In this document: positions 9,701 through 17,325 of the stretch, one piece after another
Layout: the number at the start of each line of letters is the position of its first letter
How positions within the stretch are numbered: position 1 is the stretch's first letter
Source: Dyadobacter sp. CY343
GTDB taxonomy: Bacteria; Bacteroidota; Bacteroidia; Cytophagales; Spirosomataceae
Reading direction: 5' to 3'
Length of the DNA stretch: 42,324 nucleotides
Assembly: GCF_021390335.1 (NCBI RefSeq)
Contig: NZ_JAJUXK010000011.1
Location: 1-42,324 of the forward strand
Position numbers and translations under genes: made by a program
The notes under the pieces: model-generated
Told to the model about the DNA's origin: nothing
Database searches by the model: none
The model's input: only the letters and a program-made list of their open reading frames with translations

Positions 9701-9926
9701 TGTGAAGTTGCGTGAGGTAACGTTCGGATACAGTCTGCCACTGGCGAACAAAACGGTGAAGTCGATTTACTTCGGACTGTACGGAAGAAACCTGGTGAAC
9801 ATTTACACCGCCAGCAAATACATTGACCCGGAATTCACAAGCAGCGGCGGTAACATTCAGGGATTGGAAGGCGGAAGCATTCCGGTGCCGGCGACTTACG
9901 GTTTGAATGTGAATGTGAAGTTTTAA
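6747..9926 (+). CDS. SusC/RagA-family TonB-linked outer-membrane transporter
   Basis: A 1059-residue TonB-dependent receptor. Signal peptide 1-21 (ATGFVSAQQ). A carboxypeptidase-regulatory-like domain follows (about 24-100, VITGIITDAGDGSPLPGASV). A TonB-box-like segment LNEVVVTALGISREKRALGY leads to the plug domain (about 115-245), which includes the SusC signature YVIDGTPIDN and the plug end LKGPSAAALYGTRAANGVILITTKKG. The rest is a beta-barrel ending in VNVKF, a typical outer-membrane C-terminus with terminal Phe. It would import an oligomeric nutrient with the SusD partner encoded 32 bp downstream. No glycoside hydrolase or sulfatase is nearby, so the substrate cannot be guessed. Confidence 0.96.
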   Translation: MKIRFLYLFLLTFLATGFVSAQQRVITGIITDAGDGSPLPGASVAVKGTSSGTLSDADGAFSLNVNDDASILVVSFIGYLAQDVAIGNVDKISVALKADTKILNEVVVTALGISREKRALGYAVQEIKGEALQTRPTNALSALSGKVAGLQVVTSGGNMGGSSRVLLRGVNSISGNNQPLYVIDGTPIDNADLNSAATSSGSGGKDVGNMIQDLNPDDIENISVLKGPSAAALYGTRAANGVILITTKKGKENSKVNLTLNTGIEFENIVRLPKRQKLYGGGFSSTFQQANIGGTNYNIAEYAVDESWGPKLDGTPVLHWYNLDPENTADYLNPQPWIYPKNDVHTFFETGVANTNSLSVSGGNANSTYRLSYTNKNVTGTVPNSSLKRNSINFSGSSQLGKLKVYNNFNYIKNHSTGRPWTGATNRNIILEAFQWGAVQVDYEKLKNYKRADGTQILWNRSGYQNTPAGEAAKFIDNPYWSAYESYLDENRDRFYGNVGLVYDVNSWLKVSGKVNADLYNYQYQDRIAVYSRTQSQYQEYNNNFSEFNYELLASANKSWGDISLNVNAGGNLMSQRRRISDAVTQGGLIIPEYYNLKNASSVLVNSNSYRKQINSLFGSFSLGWKSLLFVDGTVRNDWSSTLPIGRNSFTYPSLTTSLILSELNGIKDVSWLDFAKVRLGWAQVGNDTDPYQLQRAYEATQSFDGLASYRLPTQLNNQALKPEITSSWETGLSLQAFKNRVGLDVTYYDNVSRNQIINIPVSSAFGYDSKVINAGKINNKGVEVTLTGTPIRSNGFEWNSSLNWSRNRNKVIQLAPGVNTFQLANSLVTLVAREGQPYGQILGNDFIYTTDGQKVIKADGTYERGQQLTPLGSVLPKYLFGFQNSFTYKNFNLGFLVDGRVGGKFFSQTYKVGMYAGVLEKTAADNVRETGVVLEGVKGTVTYNADGTYQVTNISPNDTRITAQAWARGEYSGPTPQTIFDATFVKLREVTFGYSLPLANKTVKSIYFGLYGRNLVNIYTASKYIDPEFTSSGGNIQGLEGGSIPVPATYGLNVNVKF

Positions 9927-9958
9927 GCCAGCTATTTTAAAGTAAAAAATTGAAGACC

Positions 9959-11512
9959 ATGCAAAAGTTCATATATCAGAAAAGCATTTTTTCACTCGCA
10001 GTTGCGGCATCAGTATTGCTCGCTTCTTGCAGCGACAGCCATTTCGAGGAAGTAAACAGGGACCCGAACCGTCCCGAAAATGCGACCACGACGACCATTT
10101 TATTGAATGCTGAAAAACAGGCGATCGATAACATTCGTAATGAAAACAGCTCATTGCGCGGAACCCAGCTTTTTGCGCAGTATTACAGTCAGAATATTTA
10201 CAGTGACCAATCGCGTTACGATATTCCGCGCTCTTACTCGGATACTTATTGGAGCAATGCTTACAAGGCGCTCAATAACCTGAACGAAATCATTATCCTC
10301 AATACCGACCCGGCCAAAAAAGACGTGGCGGCGGCTGGTGTGGCGGGTACCAATGCAAACCAGATCGCGATCGCGCGGATTTTGAAAGCTTACGTTTTCC
10401 AGAACCTGACCGACGTTTTCGGAGATGTACCTTACCAATCTTACGGTAACCCGGATCCTGAATTTCAGGCTTTGCAACAAAATCCCGAGAACCTGAGCCC
10501 GGCTTATGCAAGTCAGCAGAAGATTTACCAGGATATCCTGAATGAGCTGAAAGCGGCTGGTGACACCTTGATCAAGTACAAAACGGCGACTACATTCGGG
10601 AATTACGATGTGATTTATAAAGGTAAAAATGAGTTGTGGGCCAAATTTGCAAACTCGCTTCGTCTGCGTATTGCTACCCGCATCAGAACTAAGCTACCTG
10701 CTGAGTCGAATGCACATTTTGAAGATGCATTGGCAAAAGGCGTTTTCACTTCGAATGCAGATAATGCAGTGTTCAAATACCAGGCACTCGCGCCGAACGA
10801 AGCGCCTTTGTACCGCGCTACGGTTACGGCCAATCGCAAGGATTTTGCCGTGTCGCACGTGCTGATCAATGCATTGAAAGGTCAGACCGGGACTGTGAAA
10901 GTGCAGGACCCGCGTTTGCCAATTTATGCAACCAAAAATGCAGCCGGTGAATATGTGGGCCAGCCTTACGGATTGCCGGTAGCAGCAGCAGGCTTGCTGA
11001 CAGCCACAGACGTGAGCTTACCGGGAACCGCAGTGAATGCAGCTAGTTATGGCGAAGTATTGCAGGAATATGCGGAGGTAGCTTTTCTGATTTCTGAATA
11101 TAAAAACTGGGATCAGCAGGCTTATATCAATGGCGTAACTGCCTCTCTGCAAAAGTGGGGCGTAGCGCAGGCAGATATTACCACCTACCTGGCAGCACTT
11201 CCGAAGGCGGATAAAGCGAACGTTTTGAACCAGAAATACCTGGCTCTTTATACCCAGGGTGACGAAGCTTGGAGCGAGATCCGCCGCACGGGTTATCCTA
11301 CGTTTTTGGTAAAACCAGGCGACGTGGTTTGGAGCAGAACTGCGAACGGAGCCACTACGGATTATAAATTCCAGCCGCTTTTCGGAGAGGGTGTTCCATT
11401 GCGGTTATATTACCCGCCCAAAGAACAAAGTGTGAACCTGGCAAACTATCAGAATGCCGTGAAAGCGCAGGGAAATGACGATATCACCACTTCTTTATGG
11501 TGGAATAAGTAG
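9959..11512 (+). CDS. SusD/RagB-family outer-membrane lipoprotein
   Basis: About 517 residues, the nutrient-binding lid of the SusC transporter. A TTG at 9950 is an alternative, but the ATG at 9959 gives the conventional MQKFIYQKSIFSLAVAASVL signal, with lipobox LLASC. The opening CSDSHFEEVNRDPNRPENAT and the helical repeats that follow (QYYSQNIYSDQ, YWSNAYKALNNLNEI, ANQIAIARILKAYVFQNLTD, DVFGDVPYQSY) are those of the SusD-like_2 group. The C-terminal half keeps GDEAWSEIRRTGYPTFL and the PLRLYYPPKEQ motif typical of that group. It is co-transcribed with susC and ends 8 bp before the convergent channel gene. Confidence 0.93.
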   Translation: MQKFIYQKSIFSLAVAASVLLASCSDSHFEEVNRDPNRPENATTTTILLNAEKQAIDNIRNENSSLRGTQLFAQYYSQNIYSDQSRYDIPRSYSDTYWSNAYKALNNLNEIIILNTDPAKKDVAAAGVAGTNANQIAIARILKAYVFQNLTDVFGDVPYQSYGNPDPEFQALQQNPENLSPAYASQQKIYQDILNELKAAGDTLIKYKTATTFGNYDVIYKGKNELWAKFANSLRLRIATRIRTKLPAESNAHFEDALAKGVFTSNADNAVFKYQALAPNEAPLYRATVTANRKDFAVSHVLINALKGQTGTVKVQDPRLPIYATKNAAGEYVGQPYGLPVAAAGLLTATDVSLPGTAVNAASYGEVLQEYAEVAFLISEYKNWDQQAYINGVTASLQKWGVAQADITTYLAALPKADKANVLNQKYLALYTQGDEAWSEIRRTGYPTFLVKPGDVVWSRTANGATTDYKFQPLFGEGVPLRLYYPPKEQSVNLANYQNAVKAQGNDDITTSLWWNK

Positions 11513-11519
11513 AGAGAAA

Positions 11520-12776
11520 TTATCTGTTTAGAGCAAATCGTCTATCAAAAGGATGCTTGGGCTCGCCTACAATCTGGGCACTATAAATACCCCGGTGACC
11601 GGAGCAGAGATAGGCGAGGACACACGCAATAGCCACATACACACCGCATTCGCTGCCGAACAGTTCGATCGCCAATACAATACACGCGAGGGGCGTATTG
11701 GCAGCTCCGGCGAAAACGGCGACGAAGCCCATTCCGGCGAGCAGGCCAACCGGCAGCGGGAGGAAATAGGAGAGTGCATTGCCGAGGGTAGCGCCGATAA
11801 AAAACAACGGGGTTACTTCCCCGCCTTTGAATGCGGCACCGAGTGTTACTGCCGTGAAAAGGATTTTTAGTAAAAAATCATAAGGAGGCAGCTGGTACTC
11901 AAAAGATTCGAGGATAACAGGAATACCCAGGCCAATATACCTGGTAGTACCGGAAGCAAAAACTGCAACCGCGACCAGCGCGCCGCCCAACAATGGCCGT
12001 AGCGGAGGAAAAGGAATACGTTTGAACAAGCTTCCGGCAGAATGGGTGAGCCTCGTAAAAAGCATTGATCCCCCGCCAAATGCAATACCTGCAATGCCGG
12101 CGTACAGCATATTCAGCGCAGAAAGATCAGGAATTGCTGGAATGTGATAATGCGTGTGGCCCACTTGCCACGCTCGGGTAGTGAGGTCTGCAACAATGGC
12201 GGCGGCAAATGCCGGCAAAAGTGCGTCGTACCGGATGCGGCCGATCAGGAAAACTTCAAGTGCGAATATCCCGCCTGCCAGCGGTGTCCCGAATACAGAG
12301 CCGAAACCCGCGGCGACTCCTGCGATCAGTACGAGCCTGCGATCACGCGGGCGCAAGCTCAGGAGTCGGGTCAGCTGGTCGGCCAGGCAACCGCCCATTT
12401 GCAATGCGGTCCCTTCCCTGCCCGCAGAGCCCCCAAACAAATGCGTGGCAACGGTACCGATCAGTACGAAAGGCGCCATTTTTAGTGAAATAATTTTGGA
12501 AGGGCGGTTGATGTTTTCAAGCAGCAGGTTGTTGCCGGCCTCCACTTCTTTTCCAAAGTAATGGTACATGCAACCGATCAGAAAACCAGCCAGCGGAAGA
12601 AATGCGATGATCCACCGGTGGGTTTCACGGTACTGCGTGGCCCAGTCGAGGGAAACTAAAAAGAATGCAGATGCAGATCCGGCAAGAATGCCGATAATGC
12701 CCGACAGGATCAGCCACTTAACTATAAAAACCAATTTCTTGGGAAGACGAAACCGGGGTGCTGACATGCTATTCAT
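11520..12776 (-). CDS. ClC-family chloride channel or Cl-/H+ (or F-) antiporter
   Basis: About 418 residues with 10 to 12 hydrophobic segments. The selectivity motif GGSAGREGTALQMGG corresponds to the ClC GREGP region, here with Thr in place of Pro. GFGSVFGTPLAGGIFALEV is the second signature, and LGAAFKGGEVTPLFFIGATLG the third. The usual central-Ser region is not clear. A TTG at 12803 would lengthen it, but that start lies inside the terminator of the upstream gene; ATG at 12774-12776 or 12765-12767 is preferred. Motif variants (GREGT, KGGEVTP) are common in bacterial ClC-F-type or small-ClC branches, so fluoride export is an alternative. It converges with susD. Confidence 0.88.
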   Translation of the reverse strand: MNSMSAPRFRLPKKLVFIVKWLILSGIIGILAGSASAFFLVSLDWATQYRETHRWIIAFLPLAGFLIGCMYHYFGKEVEAGNNLLLENINRPSKIISLKMAPFVLIGTVATHLFGGSAGREGTALQMGGCLADQLTRLLSLRPRDRRLVLIAGVAAGFGSVFGTPLAGGIFALEVFLIGRIRYDALLPAFAAAIVADLTTRAWQVGHTHYHIPAIPDLSALNMLYAGIAGIAFGGGSMLFTRLTHSAGSLFKRIPFPPLRPLLGGALVAVAVFASGTTRYIGLGIPVILESFEYQLPPYDFLLKILFTAVTLGAAFKGGEVTPLFFIGATLGNALSYFLPLPVGLLAGMGFVAVFAGAANTPLACIVLAIELFGSECGVYVAIACVLAYLCSGHRGIYSAQIVGEPKHPFDRRFALNR

Positions 12777-12798
12777 GCGTAGTTGGTCGGCAAAACAG

Positions 12799-12834
12799 CC
12801 CAAAAAGAAGTAGCAGCCGTTTCGTGGCTGCTAC
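12799..12834 (-). terminator. Rho-independent terminator after the DinB-fold gene
   Basis: A 9-bp perfect stem, GTAGCAGCC (12810-12818) with GGCTGCTAC (12826-12834), and a 7-nt loop. On the minus strand it is followed by TTCTTTTT. It begins 17 bp past the stop of the gene at 12851 and so insulates the ClC gene from it. Confidence 0.8.
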
Positions 12835-12850
12835 CTGAAATAAAGGAATA

Positions 12851-13390
12851 TTAAAGCAACTTTTCTTTTGGAGGTGTAGCGCCTGCCATACGTATGTATA
12901 CAGTTGTCTGGCCTCTGTGGTGAGTTTGATGTTCAAAGTTTTTGATCAGCGCCATTCCTTTTGTCATATCAAAACGACCAAAAAGTTTCACTGACTCAGC
13001 CATTTGCGCGGGCGTCATTTTTTTGATCCCGTTAATTACAAAATCATACCCTTCCAATACGATTTTGGTAATGTTCGCCTTCGACTTGTCTGTCGTCGAT
13101 TTTTCCAGTTCTCCCATTCCGTAAGGGCTTTTTACGCCAGTCGCAGCGGAGGCGAATCCGTAATTTGCGTCGGTAATGTGCAGCATCTGTTCGGCAAATG
13201 AGCGCATTTCCGGGGTAGGCTTCAAAGCGTAACCGGTCTCAGGCATTGCGTCGAGGTATTCCTGGGTATAGGCTTTCGCTCTTTCCCATTCTTTAACCAT
13301 CTCATCTGCCGACGATTGAGCGTTGGCAAACTGGATCATAGTAATCGCTATAAATAGCGTCGATAATAGTCTAAGTTTTTTCATGTCCAT
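12851..13390 (-). CDS. Exported DinB-like four-helix protein
   Basis: A 179-residue protein (or 177 from ATG 13384). A signal peptide ends at FANAQ near residue 25. The mature part is a DinB/YfiT-fold helix bundle: MRSFAEQMLHITDANYGF and the closing FEHQTHHRGQTTVYIRMAG carry the metal-binding His of the family (H in LHITDAN, and the HxxHHRGQ motif). DinB proteins are metal-dependent thiol transferases or of unknown role. A secreted form is common in Cytophagales. It is monocistronic by its own terminator. Confidence 0.85.
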   Translation of the reverse strand: MDMKKLRLLSTLFIAITMIQFANAQSSADEMVKEWERAKAYTQEYLDAMPETGYALKPTPEMRSFAEQMLHITDANYGFASAATGVKSPYGMGELEKSTTDKSKANITKIVLEGYDFVINGIKKMTPAQMAESVKLFGRFDMTKGMALIKNFEHQTHHRGQTTVYIRMAGATPPKEKLL

Positions 13391-13511
13391 TCATGTTTAG
13401 TGATTTACAAAACTAACTAATCTAATCAGGCCGCGCTAATCATCTGATTAAGAAAGCGCGTTGACTCGTAGTTCTCTATTTGTTTCGTACAAAACGAAGG
13501 TTAAGCCGGTA

Positions 13512-13907
13512 TTAACGGGATGGCGCATTTCCGTATCTTCCCCAGGCGACAAATGCAGCGAGTGCACCAAAAATGATATTGAACATCGCCGGTTCGCCCC
13601 TGGAAATGTGAAAAACCAGCGCGCTCAGCATGAGTACCACAATCCCTGCGGCCGCGGCAAATGTCAGACGAGGCCGGATGTTCACCAAAGTGGGAAGCAG
13701 GATGCCAATTCCTGCAATGAAGTCGATAATACCGGTAAATTTTACAAATGAGGCCGGCAATTCCCCTGTCCATGGCCACATCCCGGAAAGTAGTTCCGGC
13801 GACTGGAACAGTTTCATGTAAGAGGCCCAGATGAGCGTTAATGACAGTGCTAGCTGCATAACGAGCAACAATATATGCAGCGTTTTGGAAGATTTTCTGA
13901 TCAACAT
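13512..13907 (-). CDS. DoxX-family membrane protein
   Basis: A small four-helix inner-membrane protein of 131 residues from ATG 13905-13907 (MLIRKSSKTLHILLL); an earlier ATG at 13934 adds nine. Hydrophobic segments fall at about 12-32, 55-75, 80-100 and 105-125. The pattern ASYMKLFQSPELLSG, then FVKFTGIIDFIAGIGILLPTL, is the DoxX family signature. The family supports redox or thiosulfate metabolism in a few cases; here the role is unknown. It is divergent from the HxlR regulator at 14035, a common pairing in which the regulator controls the DoxX gene (inference). Confidence 0.85.
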   Translation of the reverse strand: MLIRKSSKTLHILLLVMQLALSLTLIWASYMKLFQSPELLSGMWPWTGELPASFVKFTGIIDFIAGIGILLPTLVNIRPRLTFAAAAGIVVLMLSALVFHISRGEPAMFNIIFGALAAFVAWGRYGNAPSR

Positions 13908-14034
13908 TGGGATAGTCTTTTTGTGAGTAAGCAAAAGTATTTACATTCACTTCCCGTTCGTCAGTACTTTCCCGGTGGGATAATACTATCAGTTAGGGTA
14001 GTAACGCATCACCGCAATCACTAAAGAATCACAA

Positions 14035-14373
14035 ATGCTAACCGAAAATGGCTGCCCTAAGACTGCATTATCCATACGCGATGCGCTCGAAGCCCTGGAA
14101 GGGCGGTGGAAACTGTTGATATTATTTGCACTCTCGTCAGGTCCGAGGCGGTTCAGGCAACTTTCTGTCGAAGTAGCGGGTATTACGGATAAGGTTTTGT
14201 CAAAAGAATTGAAAGCAATGGAAATGAACCAGCTGATCAAGCGGCAGGTTTTCGACACATTCCCCCCAACAGTTGAATATTCCATCACCGAGCACGGAGC
14301 ATCATTAGACAAAGTCCTGGAAGAGCTCCATTACTGGGGCCTCGCGCACCGGGTCAAGATCATCGGGAAGTAA
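14035..14373 (+). CDS. HxlR-family winged-helix transcriptional regulator
   Basis: A 112-residue MarR-like regulator. The signature CPKTALSIRDALEALEGRWK, then RRFRQLSVEVAGITDKVLSKEL, covers the HxlR winged helix; YSITEHGASLDKVLEELHYWG ends it. The N-terminal Cys (residue 6) is the redox-sensing position in HypR/YodB relatives. The 127-bp divergent spacer to the DoxX gene contains TACTA (13984-13988) and TAGTA (13999-14003), inverted and 10 bp apart, a candidate operator. No other cysteine is present, so a disulfide switch would need a dimer. Confidence 0.9.
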   Translation: MLTENGCPKTALSIRDALEALEGRWKLLILFALSSGPRRFRQLSVEVAGITDKVLSKELKAMEMNQLIKRQVFDTFPPTVEYSITEHGASLDKVLEELHYWGLAHRVKIIGK

Positions 14374-14763
14374 GTGTTCCGGCTTTGGAGATTTTCTGAA
14401 CGGCAAGAGATATGTGCATTTACACAAGCCCTTGTGTGATAGCCAGGCTCACAGCTTCGGTTGCGCTGTCATCCGACAAAATTAGTGACTCAGGAGATAG
14501 CATTGCATAGCAAGAATTTGCTATTGTGCCTTCGCTCCCTGTCGTCTTCTTTTGCACTACATATTACTCAACGTTATTCTTTTTAACCACCACTATAAAC
14601 CGGGATGCACCGGCCAAATCGACATTTTGGGGCCGGGCCACAAGAGCCCAACACCGTGGCCCGACCTACGCGGCGCGACCGACGTGGCCCGACCTACGCG
14701 GCGCGACCAGTATGCTTTGGTTTTCAAACTCAATCCTTAATCAAATACTCAATTTTCCAGACA
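14374..14763. other. Gene-free spacer with GC-rich repeat
   Basis: About 390 bp between hxlR and the ScyD-like gene. It holds the repeat listed separately; open frames on the plus strand through it (from 14526, 14552 and 14605) have repetitive Arg/Pro/Gly-rich translations and are not credible genes. The real downstream start is the ATG at 14764, which is followed by a lipoprotein signal. Confidence 0.55.
14656..14708. repeat. GC-rich 28-bp-period direct repeat, two copies
   Basis: Two perfect 25-bp copies at 14656-14680 and 14684-14708, separated by GAC. Each begins GTGGCCCGACC and ends CGGCGCGACC. The block is strikingly GC-rich against an AT-rich surrounding. A related GGGCC stretch lies just upstream (14630-14650). 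It may be a dispersed repeat of the genome; it lies about 55 bp before the start codon of the ScyD-like gene. Confidence 0.75.
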
Positions 14764-15750
14764 ATGAAAAAATTAGTACTATTCGTCAATGTTATCATTG
14801 CGTCCATGTTCATTCAGGCTTGCACCGACCATGTGGAGCCAGTCGCGGAACCGGAGTCTTTTTCTTCCGAACCCTTTGCGAGCGGATTAAAATACCCGAT
14901 TGGACTGACGGTTGACGATCATGCAAATGTATGGGTGACCGAGGCTGGGACAGGTAACAACGGCACGGACGGAACTGTGTCTATGTTTACCTCCGCCGGC
15001 GTTAAAACAACATTCGTAACCGGACTCCAGTCGCTGGTTCGTGAAGGTTCGATTGAAGGTATTGGTCACCTTATTTATAAAGACGGGACCCTGTATTTTC
15101 TACACGGTTCGAATGGTATGCTTTATACTGCCGATGTATCTTCTTTTAAATCAGGTGACCCGGCCGTGAAGCTTGCCGATATTCCTTCTCAGGATCTTGG
15201 AACTTTTGTCAAAAGCCTGAAACTGACCGACCCGCTTAATTCGAATACATACGATCTCACTTTCGGGCCTGACGATCACCTGTACATTATTGACTCAGGG
15301 AGCAATGCGGTTATTAAGAGGGATAAAACAACCGGCAAACTGTCATTGTTTGCGAAATTCCCCAACGTTGCACCGGGTGTTGAACCAGTACCGACGGGTA
15401 TCGTTTACGACGGCAGCAAACTCTTGGTCAGTACATTAACCGGCTTTCCTTTTGCACCGGGCAGTGCCAATATTTTACAGGTAGACCACGAGGGAACTGT
15501 GAATGTGTATAAATCAAAATTCACGACACTGACCGGCATTACACTTTCAGCGAACAATAAACCTGTTGTGATCCAGCACGGGGAGTTCGGCCCAATGGGA
15601 TTTAAAGCAAAATCAGGTTTGGTACTGGACGAAAACGGAAAAACGCTTTTTGCTGGCATCACGCGGCCGACCGATATTATGCGTGCTGGTGATAAAACCT
15701 ATTATTTGCTAAGCTACCAGGACGGAACAATCAGTAAACTCAGCTATTAA
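14764..15750 (+). CDS. ScyD/ScyE-like beta-propeller lipoprotein
   Basis: A 328-residue secreted protein. The ATG at 14764 gives MKKLVLFVNVIIASMFIQAC with a lipobox Cys at 20; earlier in-frame starts are inside repeat DNA. The mature part has NHL/SMP-30-like propeller strands: FASGLKYPIGLTVDDHANVW, TEAGTGNNGTDGTVSMF, YDLTFGPDDHLYIIDSGSNA and GITRPTDIMRAGD. This matches the ScyD/ScyE family, named after scytonemin genes but widespread in Bacteroidota with unknown role. Only one base separates it from the following cytochrome gene, so the two form an operon and are likely to act together at the envelope. Confidence 0.8.
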   Translation: MKKLVLFVNVIIASMFIQACTDHVEPVAEPESFSSEPFASGLKYPIGLTVDDHANVWVTEAGTGNNGTDGTVSMFTSAGVKTTFVTGLQSLVREGSIEGIGHLIYKDGTLYFLHGSNGMLYTADVSSFKSGDPAVKLADIPSQDLGTFVKSLKLTDPLNSNTYDLTFGPDDHLYIIDSGSNAVIKRDKTTGKLSLFAKFPNVAPGVEPVPTGIVYDGSKLLVSTLTGFPFAPGSANILQVDHEGTVNVYKSKFTTLTGITLSANNKPVVIQHGEFGPMGFKAKSGLVLDENGKTLFAGITRPTDIMRAGDKTYYLLSYQDGTISKLSY

Positions 15751-15751
15751 G

Positions 15752-16729
15752 GTGAAAGTGCTTAAAATCATTGGCAAAATAGTTGCCGGCCTTGTTGTAA
15801 TTATTGCAATAGGAGTCATTTATGTGAGCGTCGGACTTCCCGATACCGGTCCCGCGCCCAAACTGAAAATTGAGCTGACACCAGCACGCGTCGAGCGCGG
15901 GAAATATCTCGCCAATCATGTGACAGTTTGTATGGACTGTCACAGCACACGCGACTGGTCGCAATATGCGGGACCTCTTAAAGGTGGACTGGGTGGCGGC
16001 GGCGAGGCATTTACGCAGGAAATGGGCTTTCCAGGCAAATTCTACGCGCCTAATATTACACCATACGCACTGGCTGGTTGGACGGATGGCGAGATTTTTC
16101 GCGCCGTCACAACCGGTGTGAATAAAAGCGGAAAACCACTTTTTCCGGTCATGGCTTACCACCGTTTCGGGCAGCTGGATAAGGAAGATATTTATTCAGT
16201 GATCGCCTACATTCGCGGATTAGCACCGATGGAGACTCATATTCCGGAGTCTGAGCCTGACTTTCCTGTCAATATCCTTATCAATACAATGCCCCGGGAA
16301 GCTGCTTTCACGAGCCTGCCTTCGGAAACGGATCAGGTGGCTTATGGTAAATATCTGATCACTGCTACCGGCTGCGTGGATTGTCACAGCAAAACTGAAA
16401 AAGGCAGCGTGGTAGCTGGAACTGAGTTTGGCGGAGGAATGGAATTTAAAAGTCCGAATGGTGTGGTGCGCTCGCCTAACATCACGATGCACAAAAAAAC
16501 AGGCATTGGCAACTGGACGGAAGATGCATTCGTAGCACGTTTTAAAGCGTATACAGACAGCGGTTACGTTTCGCCGAAACTCAAACCCGGTGAGCTGAAT
16601 ACCCCAATGCCGTGGACCATGTACGCAGGCATGAAGGAAAAAGACCTTGCTGCAATCTTTGCTTATCTGAGCACGGTCAAACCGATTGAAAATCAAATAA
16701 TAAGATTCGAGAAAAATCAGGTTCAGTGA
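15752..16729 (+). CDS. Membrane-anchored dihaem cytochrome c
   Basis: A 325-residue electron carrier starting with GTG at 15752, one base after the preceding stop. An N-terminal anchor (8-28) is followed by two class-I cytochrome c domains. The haem sites are CMDCH (C60, C63, H64) and CVDCH (C208, C211, H212). Met residues suitable as distal ligands are in FPVMAY and in the TPMPWTMYAGM segment. YAPNITPYALAGWTDGEIFRAVTTG and SPNITMHKKTGIGNWTEDAF are the paired 'NIT...G.W' segments typical of dihaem subunits of periplasmic dehydrogenases. No dehydrogenase is adjacent; the ScyD-like partner is the only operon mate. Confidence 0.9.
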   Translation: MKVLKIIGKIVAGLVVIIAIGVIYVSVGLPDTGPAPKLKIELTPARVERGKYLANHVTVCMDCHSTRDWSQYAGPLKGGLGGGGEAFTQEMGFPGKFYAPNITPYALAGWTDGEIFRAVTTGVNKSGKPLFPVMAYHRFGQLDKEDIYSVIAYIRGLAPMETHIPESEPDFPVNILINTMPREAAFTSLPSETDQVAYGKYLITATGCVDCHSKTEKGSVVAGTEFGGGMEFKSPNGVVRSPNITMHKKTGIGNWTEDAFVARFKAYTDSGYVSPKLKPGELNTPMPWTMYAGMKEKDLAAIFAYLSTVKPIENQIIRFEKNQVQ

Positions 16730-16778
16730 TGAAATGCGTTTGCTGATATGTTCTAAATTGGCATACTCACATCACAAA

Positions 16779-16815
16779 CAGGCTTTTAGGTTGCACACCT
16801 GGAAGCCTGCTTTTT
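16779..16815 (+). terminator. Terminator of the ScyD-like/cytochrome operon
   Basis: A nested hairpin: CAGGCTT (16779-16785) pairs with AAGCCTG (16803-16809), and inside it AGGT (16788-16791) pairs with ACCT (16797-16800). A T-tract follows at 16811-16815. It lies 50 bp past the cytochrome stop. Confidence 0.75.
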
Positions 16816-16818
16816 ATG

Positions 16819-16838
16819 TCGGGATGATAAGATTTGCC
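16819..16838 (-). repeat. Degenerate second copy of the tRNA-Pro 3' end
   Basis: The plus-strand sequence TGTCGGGATGATAAGATTTG at 16818-16837 matches TGTCGGGATGACAAGATTCG at 17325-17344 at 18 of 20 positions. It covers the acceptor and the first part of the T-arm only and then diverges. The two copies are 507 bp apart in the same orientation and bracket the AraC remnant, as expected for successive integration events at one tRNA gene. Confidence 0.6.
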
Positions 16839-16892
16839 TCGGCTGCCGCTTGTCTTAGCGATCTAAATGAGCCACAGAAGACATTAAATTGA

Positions 16893-17226
16893 GCCGCACA
16901 ACTAACCGGGGATACATCGTTGATGGGCAGGCAGCCCGCAATTTTAAAATTCAATGTCCCGATCGACAATTTTGCTAAACTGACCGGAAGAAGTCCGGCA
17001 GGTTTCAAGCGTGACTTTAACAAAATATTCGGGATACCGCCCCCGGCATTGGTTACAAAAGAAACGGCTTATAGAGGCCCATTTTCAGATAACCAGGGAA
17101 AACAAAAAGCCTTCATCCATTTATTTAGAGCTTGGTTTTGAGAGTTTTTCCCACTTTTCGTATGTTTTCAAAAAGCAATTTGGTTACTCACCCAAAGATA
17201 TTCGTAGTCTGAATATTGGCGGATAA
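16893..17226 (+). pseudogene. AraC-family regulator remnant, frameshifted
   Basis: The C-terminal HTH of an AraC regulator in two frames. Frame one gives FNVPIDNFAKLTGRSPAGFK followed by RDFNKIFGIPP; frame two gives RHWLQKKRLIEAHFQI, then PSSIYLELGFESFSHFSYVF and KKQFGYSPKDIR. Joining them restores a standard domain if one C is removed from the C-run at about 17039-17045. The N-terminal sensing domain is absent; an in-frame stop at 16890 closes the frame upstream. It is a decayed gene whose frameshift may itself be a homopolymer sequencing error. Confidence 0.8.
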
Positions 17227-17277
17227 GTATTCTTTCAGGTTTTCTACGATTGTGAAGAGAACGAATACCTACGTTCG

Positions 17278-17312
17278 AAAAAAAGCCACTCACAACTTTC
17301 GCTGTAAGTGGC
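17278..17312 (-). terminator. Terminator downstream of the ancestral tRNA-Pro
   Basis: On the minus strand a 10-bp stem (arms 17285-17294 and 17303-17312, with one G-U pair) is followed by seven Ts (17278-17284). The G-U pair is an A-C mismatch on the plus strand, so the structure belongs to minus-strand RNA. It is 14 bp past the tRNA 3' end and was presumably the tRNA's own terminator. Confidence 0.7.
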
Positions 17313-17325
17313 CTGATAATCAATG

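Noticed and set aside
11553..12561. Several plus-strand frames of 90 to 135 codons opposite the ClC gene
   Set aside because: They are Arg/Pro-rich shadows of a conserved membrane protein on the minus strand.
14605..14763. Upstream extension of the ScyD-like gene and overlapping small frames
   Set aside because: The extension is translated GC-rich repeat; a lipoprotein signal begins exactly at ATG 14764.
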